The notes beneath the pieces were generated by a model, which was given only the letters and a program-made list of their open reading frames with translations, was not told the origin of the DNA and searched no databases. A DNA stretch of 37,083 nucleotides from Deltaproteobacteria bacterium (GTDB taxonomy: Bacteria > Desulfobacterota > Desulfobaccia > Desulfobaccales > 0-14-0-80-60-11): positions 1 through 37,083 of the forward strand of contig JAUSOZ010000057.1 of NCBI GenBank assembly GCA_030655955.1, in the 5' to 3' direction. Position 1 is the first letter of the stretch. Each line of letters opens with the position of its first letter. Positions 30,948-37,083 of this stretch are shown one piece after another. The translations under genes were made by a program, and so were the position numbers.

Positions 30948-31118
30948 AAATTTCCTCCCTTAAGCCCCGGCTGGGGCGGTCGTGTGTAGTCGGTTTGGTT
31001 GAAAAATAAGCATGGCCGGCCGCAGCGTCAAGGCAGAAAGGGGTTGGGGGTCTTCCGCCGGGCCTGCGGGGGAAAAATTGTGCTTGGCGCGCCGGATTTC
31101 CTCACGTATGGTGTTTTA

Positions 31119-31595
31119 ATGAGTAAGGAACAAAATTTTTCGGGACCACAAACCGCCATGGAATGTCAAACAGTACAAACGCAACTGTCCGCCTGGCTGG
31201 ACGACGAGCTCTCCGAGGCCACCGGGGCCATGATTATGGCTCACCTGGAAGGGTGTGAGGCCTGCCGGAGGGAATGGCGCCAGCTCACGGCCCTGGACGC
31301 TGCCCTGGGCCACCTGGCGGCGCCGGTGCCCATGGGGCTGGCGGAGAAAGTTGCGGCGCAGGTCAGGCGGCCCCGCCGCTGGTCCGGGTGGCAGTCCGTG
31401 GCCCTGGCTGCCTGCCTGGTCCTGGGCATCGCCCTGGGCGGCACCATGGCCCGGAGTTTTTATGGCGGAGCAACGCCCAACGAGGCCGGGGCGGAAGTGG
31501 CCAGCCTGGAGGTTTTCCATGACTTTCCCCAGGGATCCCTGGGCGCGGTGGTGGCCTCTTATCAGCCGGAAGAAGGGAACGGTAACCAGCAGTGA
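31119..31595 (+). CDS. Anti-sigma factor, zf-HC2 type with single TM
   Basis: MECQTVQTQLSAWLDDELSEATGAMIMAHLEGCEACRREWRQL (HxxxCxxC), TM AVALAACLVLGIALGGTMA-like segment. Confidence 0.88.
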   Translation: MSKEQNFSGPQTAMECQTVQTQLSAWLDDELSEATGAMIMAHLEGCEACRREWRQLTALDAALGHLAAPVPMGLAEKVAAQVRRPRRWSGWQSVALAACLVLGIALGGTMARSFYGGATPNEAGAEVASLEVFHDFPQGSLGAVVASYQPEEGNGNQQ

Positions 31596-32113
31596 AGCGA
31601 GATTGGCTTATCTACCTCGTGATATTTTCCCTGGCGCTGAACCTGGGGACCATCGGCACCATCGTCTACCTGCGCTCCCAGGACCAACAGAGGCTGGCCG
31701 CCGGTCCGGGGCACCTGCCGCCGATGCCCATGAAGTCGCTGTGGCGGGAGTTGAAGCTGGACGAGTCCCAGCGCCAGACCTTGCGCCCCCTGTTCCCGGA
31801 GCACCATCGGCAGGTGAAGGCCGTCAGGCAGGAATTGACCCAAAAGCGCCAGGAGCTCTTTGAGCTGATGCAGGCGGAGTCGACCCCCTGGAGCGCCATT
31901 CAGGCCAAGGTTCAGGAGATCAGCGCCCTGCAAGGCAGCCTGGAAGAAGAGATGGCGCGGTTTATGCTGGAGTTTAAGAAGAACTTGAATCCCGAACAAC
32001 ACGCCGCTTTTTTGAACCTGCTGCAAACCCGTCTGGGCTGTGGCCCGGAAGGGGCCTGCGGCCCCGACGGACGCCGGCGGGGACCCGGCAAAGGGCACCG
32101 GGGTAGGCCTTAG
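31592..32113 (+). CDS. Periplasmic heavy-metal sensor/Spy-CpxP-like protein
   Basis: N-terminal TM; LKLDESQRQTLRPLFPEHHRQVKAVRQELTQKRQELFELMQ...LNPEQHAAFLNLL; overlaps the anti-sigma stop by 4 nt. Confidence 0.75.
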   Translation: MKRDWLIYLVIFSLALNLGTIGTIVYLRSQDQQRLAAGPGHLPPMPMKSLWRELKLDESQRQTLRPLFPEHHRQVKAVRQELTQKRQELFELMQAESTPWSAIQAKVQEISALQGSLEEEMARFMLEFKKNLNPEQHAAFLNLLQTRLGCGPEGACGPDGRRRGPGKGHRGRP

Positions 32114-32186
32114 GGATATCCCGGCAACTAATCAGGGGATCATGAAGCGGATTTTATATAGAGCACGCAAAAAGAGGAGGATTAAG

Positions 32187-32498
32187 ATGAAAAGCCATAG
32201 ACGGTTGACGATCAGCGTGGCTCTCGCCCTGGCGGTGGTAATGCTCTGGGCGGTGCCGACCCTGGCCCAAGGGCGCGGCCAGGGCCAGGGTGGCCAGGGC
32301 CAGGGCTGGGGCTGCGGGCAGGGACAGGGCCAGGGACAGGGCGCGGGAGCTGCCACGTGTCCCGCGGTTCCGGGCTACCAGAGCGGCCAGGGCAACTGCG
32401 GCAACAACCCCCAGGCCAGCACCGGACGCCGGGGTCCCCGGGGCAGAGGCCGCGCCAATCAGCCCAACACCCAGCCTACTGCGCCCGCGACCCAATAA
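32187..32498 (+). CDS. Small secreted Gly/Gln-rich low-complexity protein
   Basis: AGGAGG before ATG at 32187; signal peptide MKSHRRLTISVALALAVVMLWAVPTLAQ; then QGRGQGQGGQGQGWGCGQGQGQGQG. Confidence 0.65.
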   Translation: MKSHRRLTISVALALAVVMLWAVPTLAQGRGQGQGGQGQGWGCGQGQGQGQGAGAATCPAVPGYQSGQGNCGNNPQASTGRRGPRGRGRANQPNTQPTAPATQ

Positions 32499-32523
32499 CT
32501 TCCAACGTAACGCCGTAACCGCA

Positions 32524-32569
32524 AACGCCGCCCCCTCTTTTCTCCCCCCTGGGAGGGGGCGGCGTTTTT
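32524..32569 (+). terminator. Rho-independent terminator after the GQ-rich protein gene
   Basis: AACGCCGCCCCCT ... AGGGGGCGGCGTT followed by TTT. Confidence 0.85.
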
Positions 32570-32636
32570 GTCAGAGCCCTGCCGGAGCGCACCTCGAGCC
32601 TGGGAGGCAGGAAGACACGGCTCCCCGAAATGAACA

Positions 32637-32675
32637 GGGATGGCGCCGGAGACAACCGGCGCCATCCCTGATTTT
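32637..32675 (+). terminator. Second strong hairpin with T-run between convergent genes
   Basis: GGGATGGCGCCGG-AGACAA-CCGGCGCCATCCC then TGATTTTT. Confidence 0.65.
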
Positions 32676-32689
32676 TGGTCCCGGCTAGG

Positions 32690-33187
32690 TTAGCCGCAGG
32701 AGTCGCAGCCGGAAGAGCAGGAGGAGGGAGCGCAGGAGCACCCAGCCTCGGGCTGGCTGGGAGTATCGCTGATGCCCACGACTTTGATCATGAAGGCCAG
32801 CGTTTTCCCTGCCAAAGGATGGTTGAAGTCCACCACGAATTTCTCGGGCTCGATGCTCAACACCGTTCCGGACACGGGACCGTTGGGGCTGGAGAACCGC
32901 AGCTGCTGGCCCACCTCGACCGGGTGTCCTTCCAACATCGTGGCGGGAAAATCCCGCTTGAGATCCTCTTTGAGGTCGCCATAAGCCTGGTCCGGGGCGA
33001 GAACTACTTTCTTCTCTTCCTCGAGAGCCATATCGATAACCGCATCATTGAAGCCCTGGATAATCCCGCCGGCGCCCACCTGAAACTCCAGGGGCTGGCG
33101 GCCGTCACTGCTGTCAAAGACCGATCCGTCTTCCAGGGTGCCGGTGTAGTGCAATTGGACAAAATCGCCATTTTTAACTTTGCTCAT
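32690..33187 (-). CDS. FKBP-type peptidyl-prolyl cis-trans isomerase (SlyD-like) with Cys-rich tail
   Basis: VKNGDFVQLHYTGTLEDGSVFDSSDGRQPLEFQVGAGGIIQGFNDAVIDM...NHPLAGKTLAF; tail CSCAPSSCSSGCDSCG. Confidence 0.93.
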   Translation of the reverse strand: MSKVKNGDFVQLHYTGTLEDGSVFDSSDGRQPLEFQVGAGGIIQGFNDAVIDMALEEEKKVVLAPDQAYGDLKEDLKRDFPATMLEGHPVEVGQQLRFSSPNGPVSGTVLSIEPEKFVVDFNHPLAGKTLAFMIKVVGISDTPSQPEAGCSCAPSSCSSGCDSCG

Positions 33188-33252
33188 AACTTCTCCTCTG
33201 GTTCTGGGGGCAAAAGATGTTACGCCTGCCGCGCCAGATGCTTGATAGTAAC

Positions 33253-33396
33253 TCAGACGGTGCCTCCCTTCAGGGTGCGAAAGCCCTCGCCCGTGATGTT
33301 ACTGTAATAAACGAAGCCCGCGGGCCCATCGTTCTGGAACCTAAATCCGTGGCCCAGGGTATCGCGGCACCAGGCGGCCATGCTTTTCACCCGCAT
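33253..33396 (-). pseudogene. Cold-shock-domain-like remnant or micro-ORF (47 aa)
   Basis: Not in the ORF track. MRVKSMAAWCRDTLGHGFRFQNDGPAGFVYYSNITGEGFRTLKGGTV* resembles a CSD (GFxF..DG..FVxxS.I.GEGFRTL..G..V) truncated by TGA. Confidence 0.5.
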
Positions 33397-33623
33397 GGAA
33401 CCTTAATCTCCAAAGATTCCGGCTCAGGATCAGCTGCAGCGTGGCCGGAAATATACAAGGGGAACGACCGGAAAGCGTTCCCCGCATGGAAAGGCTTGCA
33501 GGCCCTGTAGCCTGGTGCTTTCTTAAAGTTTATAAAATTTTTCCACCTTGTCAAATAGTTAGTCGCAAGGTGGCCCGGCTCGGACGGCTTAAGGGCGCGG
33601 CTGCCGCGCCTTTGGGAACAAAT

Positions 33624-33721
33624 TGGCGGAAGTGCATGGGAATCGAACCCACCTACCGCCTTCAGCAGACGGCACACCGGATTTGAAGTCCGGGGGCCCC
33701 ACCAGTGAACCTCGCACTTCC
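33624..33721 (-). tRNA. selC: tRNA-Sec (anticodon UCA), CCA encoded
   Basis: GGAAGTGC..GCACTTCC 8-bp acceptor, anticodon arm CCGGACTTCAAATCCGG (TCA), long variable arm, GGTTCGATTCC T-arm, then GCCA. Confidence 0.95.
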
Positions 33722-33933
33722 GCGGTTACCAAAGCAAGCGATGTCTCCGGGAGCGCCACGGGCCGGCGCGCTTGCCGTAGACATCCAACAGCTATTATAA
33801 ATCCGGTCACTCAAAAAGACAACCCGGTACCCGGAACGCAGGGTCAGGCCCGATCTCAAGCCAGCCTGGGAGGAAATCAGCCGCAGTGCCTGTGAAGGCT
33901 ATCGCCGGGCCGCCCCGGAGTGCGGTTGGCGCT

Positions 33934-34533
33934 TCAGTCCTCCACTTTGTCGGCAAAGCCGCCGATGGAGTCCAGCTTTTGTACCCCCGGGGGCAGATTG
34001 AACCGCCGGTCCGGAACCTTTTCCTCCCTGATGCTCTTGTATTCCAGGGAAAATTGCCGCTCCCGGCACTCCATCTTGATGGGCAGGCCCAATTTTGTCG
34101 CCACCCAGTACGTTTGTTTTTCCATGTGGCGGCTGACGGGCACGCTGACCTCATATTTTTCGGTATCGTAGCCGTTCAGCCGTTCTTGGCCCACCAGGCG
34201 TTTGCCCACCGCCCGGGGGGGAATCTGGATGAACTGGCCGGGCAGCTTGGTGGTCAGGGGCATCTCCATATAGCTCCCCTGGAAGGGGAGGATCACCCAG
34301 ACCACCTTCAGGTCCGGGCGCACAATGGTGATGGTCTGCCCACGCTCATCGGTAAATTCCTGGCGCAGCTTGCCGTTGCTGACCTGAATCTTCCCCGGCA
34401 TGATCTTGGTGTCATCCTTGACCAGCATCGAGGCGGAAAACTCCGCTCCCCAGGCCACTCCCGGGACTGCCAGGATCAGCAGCAACCCCAAAAATCCCAG
34501 CCGCTGGCCCCTAATCTTCCTGGTCCGCTCCAT
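33934..34533 (-). CDS. Secreted LolA-like/DUF4412-type outer-membrane lipoprotein-sorting-like protein
   Basis: Signal peptide LGFLGLLLILAVPGVAWG; FSASMLVKDDTKIMPGKIQVSNGKLRQEFTDERGQTITIVRPDLKVVWVILP...YWVATKLGLPIKME. Confidence 0.7.
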   Translation of the reverse strand: MERTRKIRGQRLGFLGLLLILAVPGVAWGAEFSASMLVKDDTKIMPGKIQVSNGKLRQEFTDERGQTITIVRPDLKVVWVILPFQGSYMEMPLTTKLPGQFIQIPPRAVGKRLVGQERLNGYDTEKYEVSVPVSRHMEKQTYWVATKLGLPIKMECRERQFSLEYKSIREEKVPDRRFNLPPGVQKLDSIGGFADKVED

Positions 34534-34606
34534 AACTCTACCTCCATCTCCCTGGACCGCCAGAGGGTTGGATGCCCCTAGCCCACCCGTAAATCATGAA
34601 AAGTCT

Positions 34607-34701
34607 GGTAGGGCGGGCGTCCCGCCCGCCACCTTTGGTGGCACAGGCTTCCAGCCTGTGCGCCGCACCGGCAAGATGCCGGTGCCACCAAAAACTTTTC
34701 G
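34607..34701. repeat. Dispersed GC-rich repeats including composite 61-bp repeat, copy 2 (34641-34701)
   Basis: GGTAGGGCGGGCGTCCCGCCCGCC plus the reverse complement of 22065-22125 with 4 mismatches. Confidence 0.85.
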
Positions 34702-34762
34702 AACCAGCCGGATAAAAGGCCATAGGCCGGGATATCCGCCGGGACAAGCGGCGGCGCCGGCC

Positions 34763-35470
34763 TCAAATTTCCCGGCTGCAGCCGATCCCCTGGCCGGTGA
34801 GGATGTAATATTCCTCACCGGCGCAGGCCAGACAGACCTTCTGGCCGGCCTGCACCCGGATGCGGGACTCCATCACCCCCTCACCGCAGCGGGTGCATAC
34901 CTCCGTGGCAAAAATCGGGGCAAAGGCCGGCATCTGGATGGTGAGGGTCTCGATCAGGAACTGCTCGGAGAGGTCCACCTCTTCCAACTCCCGCCGGGCC
35001 ACGGCCCCCCACAGGTGGTGAAAGCGGTGCTGGTCCTCGGCGTTCCCCTGGCGCTGCACCACCACTTTCTCAAACAACGGCCCCGCGGCGGGATAGCGGG
35101 CAAACATGCGCTCCCGGAAATCGGGATGCACCACCAGGCGCACGGCGGCCCCGTTCTGGCGCCGGGCCACGGTGACCGCGGTCTTGCCCAGGTCTTTGTA
35201 AATCAAGCCGTTGTTGCCGAAGGTGCAGCCGGTGACCATCTGGATGCCGTCGGTGAAGCAGTTGTTGCACTCCACGATGGCCACCACCTCCTCCATGCCG
35301 GTGTTCTCCTGGTCCAGGTAGGCCATGGCGTACTGCCCGGCCTTGACCCCCAGGGTGAGGCCGGGACAGAGGTGGCCGTGAATAGTTTCGGCATGCCGCA
35401 ACAACCCTTCCAGGTCGCGGCTGCGAATCATGGTTTCTACGGCCGCTCGGGCCGAGGCGTGTTCGTGCAT
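34763..35470 (-). CDS. FmdE-family protein with C-terminal Cys motifs
   Basis: HGHLCPGLTLGVKAGQYAMAYL, ECNNCFTDGIQMVTGCTFGNNGL; C-terminal CTRCGEGVMESRIRVQAGQKVCLACAGEEYY. GGAGG before ATG. Confidence 0.88.
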   Translation of the reverse strand: MHEHASARAAVETMIRSRDLEGLLRHAETIHGHLCPGLTLGVKAGQYAMAYLDQENTGMEEVVAIVECNNCFTDGIQMVTGCTFGNNGLIYKDLGKTAVTVARRQNGAAVRLVVHPDFRERMFARYPAAGPLFEKVVVQRQGNAEDQHRFHHLWGAVARRELEEVDLSEQFLIETLTIQMPAFAPIFATEVCTRCGEGVMESRIRVQAGQKVCLACAGEEYYILTGQGIGCSREI

Positions 35471-35827
35471 GATGAGAAATCCTCCTTCAGGGAGATGCTC
35501 AGAGATGGGCCGGGCTGGTTTCGGTCACCCCCCCCCAGGTCTTGAATGGAAAGGCTCTGGCTGTGCGTCAAAGAGCCCATAAGCATCATGTTGTGGGGCA
35601 TGTCCAGTTCCCGGGATAGGGCGTCCACTACCTCCGGTGTGGGTTGATCCCCGGCCAGAGGCGCGGCGCTCTCGGTTTCCCGTGCTGCGCCCATGTTCAA
35701 CATATTTAAATGATTTTGCCGTTTTTGTCGATGTTTTCATCGTGGTCCATAGGGATTTGCGCCCGGGGCGATTCGGTGCTAAAATTCGGCATCATTCCGG
35801 GTTTAGCCCCCTCCTGACGGGTGAGAC

Positions 35828-36583
35828 ATGCATCTGAAACAAACCATCCTGGGCCTTTTAAGCCCCGAGGCCCTGAAAGAAGCCTGCGGCCATCTGGACA
35901 TGGACCTCAATTGCCGGACCAAGGCGGCCATGGTACGCCATCTCCTGCCTCAGGAGTCCATATCCATTGAATGCTTGCTGCCGCTTTTGACCGAAGCGGA
36001 GTTGCAGGCAGTGTGCGCCGCCTGCGGGGTGTCCGCCACCGGCCGGAAGGCCACCCTGATCAAGAGGCTGGTCAAACAGGCCCGGGGCCCGACCTTTGTG
36101 GCCCTGGACTTTGAGACCGCCGACTATCCCCGGGACAGCGCCTGCGCCCTGGGTTTGGTGCGGGTGGAAAACCACCAGATCGTCCGGCGCACCTATCACC
36201 TCATCCGGCCGCCCCGCCGCAGATTTGCTTTTACCTATTTGCACGGCATTACCTGGGAAGACGTGGCCGGCCAGCCGACTTTTGCCGAACTATGGCCGAG
36301 CCTGACTCCGATCCTTGAAGGTGTCGATTTTCTGGCGGCTCACAATGCCTCGTTTGACCGCTCGGTGCTGCAGCGGTGTTGTGAGACCGCGGGGTTGAGC
36401 CTCCCGGGGCTTCCCTTTGAGTGCACCGTGCGCCTGGCCCGGCAAACCTGGAACATTTTCCCTACCAAGTTAAATAACGTCTGCGACCACCTGGGAATTA
36501 CCCTGAAGCACCATCATGCCGCCTCCGATGCCGAGGCCTGCGCCCTGATCGTCATCGCGGCGCACCAAATTCCCCCAAAATAA
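35828..36583 (+). CDS. DEDDh exonuclease (Pol III epsilon-like) with N-terminal SAP-like repeats
   Basis: FVALDFETADYPRDSACALGLV; FLAAHNASFDRSVL; HHAASDAEACALI. N-terminus LSPEALKEACGHLDMDLNCRTKAAMVRHLL and LTEAELQAVCAACGVSATGRKATLIKRLV. Confidence 0.88.
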   Translation: MHLKQTILGLLSPEALKEACGHLDMDLNCRTKAAMVRHLLPQESISIECLLPLLTEAELQAVCAACGVSATGRKATLIKRLVKQARGPTFVALDFETADYPRDSACALGLVRVENHQIVRRTYHLIRPPRRRFAFTYLHGITWEDVAGQPTFAELWPSLTPILEGVDFLAAHNASFDRSVLQRCCETAGLSLPGLPFECTVRLARQTWNIFPTKLNNVCDHLGITLKHHHAASDAEACALIVIAAHQIPPK

Positions 36584-36591
36584 TTTCTCGC

Positions 36592-37083
36592 TTAAAGCTC
36601 TGCCCGCCAGAGCAGGAACGGGGCGCCCTCCCGGTTCAGCCACCGGCGCCGGGCGGCATAGTCCGGCAGGATGGCGGCCACCTGGCCCCAGAACCGGGGG
36701 TTGTGTCCGGAAACCTTGAGGTGCGCCAGTTCATGCACCACCACGTAGTCGATGACCATTGGCGGGCACAGGATGAGGCGCCAGTTGAAGCGGAGCTTGC
36801 CGTCGGGGTGGCATTCGCCCCAGCGCCGCTTCCAGCCTTTGAGCTCCACCGGCCCCGGCGTCAGGCCCATATGGGCCGCAAAATGGGCCACCCGGGCCTG
36901 AAGCTGCGTCAAGGCGCGCTGGGCGTACCAGGCGACCAACCGGGGCCAGAGAGCGGCCCCTGCCGGCAGAGGCACTCGAATCTCCGGCCCATTCAGGCTT
37001 ACGGCTCCGGTTGCCCCCCTGAGCACCGTCAGCCGGAAGGCTTCTCCCAGGAGGTAGGCTTCACCGGCCTTGATTCGCCCCCA
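36592..37083 (-). CDS. YgjP/SprT-like (DUF45) zinc metallopeptidase, 5' end truncated by window
   Basis: VVVHELAHLKVSGHNPRFW (HExxH); WGECHPDGKLRFNWRLILCPPMVIDYV. Frame stays open to the window edge (WGRIKAGEAYLLGEAFRLTVLRG...). Confidence 0.9.
   Translation of the reverse strand, partial: WGRIKAGEAYLLGEAFRLTVLRGATGAVSLNGPEIRVPLPAGAALWPRLVAWYAQRALTQLQARVAHFAAHMGLTPGPVELKGWKRRWGECHPDGKLRFNWRLILCPPMVIDYVVVHELAHLKVSGHNPRFWGQVAAILPDYAARRRWLNREGAPFLLWRAEL

Noticed and set aside
33253-33255. TGA in the CSD-like ORF read as selenocysteine
   Set aside because: Sec at this position makes no functional sense for a cold shock domain and the frame ends 10 codons later; a stop in a remnant is simpler.
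33217-33510. 97-aa plus-strand ORF
   Set aside because: Antisense to the CSD-like remnant, no recognisable domain or RBS.
34400-35545. 381-aa plus-strand ORF
   Set aside because: Opposite the LolA-like and FmdE genes and running through the repeat cluster.

Overview
GC-rich bacterial chromosomal window; gene content suggests a Desulfobacterota-like organism (inference). Both ends cut genes: a HAMP/HisKA sensor kinase on the left and a YgjP/SprT-like metallopeptidase on the right. The backbone holds (i) a sensor kinase and sigma-54 response regulator; (ii) a stress/phosphotransfer cluster (four UspA-like proteins, TauE/SafE, a TIGR02186-like protein, a PEP-synthase-like protein lacking a recognisable PEP barrel, a lone receiver); (iii) housekeeping genes (RNase E/G, ilvD, dnaN, gyrB); (iv) an ECF sigma/anti-sigma/metal-sensor module split by a Na+,K+-ATPase-like P-type ATPase with an apparent PTS EIIA-like N-terminus; and (v) a selenocysteine tRNA, FKBP, FmdE and SAP-exonuclease region. 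The strongest candidate for something undescribed is an AT-rich island at about 2.62-6.38 kb. On the minus strand it carries, in order, a MerR-type regulator, a small multi-TM protein, a tail-anchored dCTP-deaminase/dUTPase-fold protein with apparently altered catalytic residues, and a radical SAM/SPASM protein. A DUF2284 cysteine-rich protein converges on this set and overlaps it. All family calls are by eye; no searches were run.
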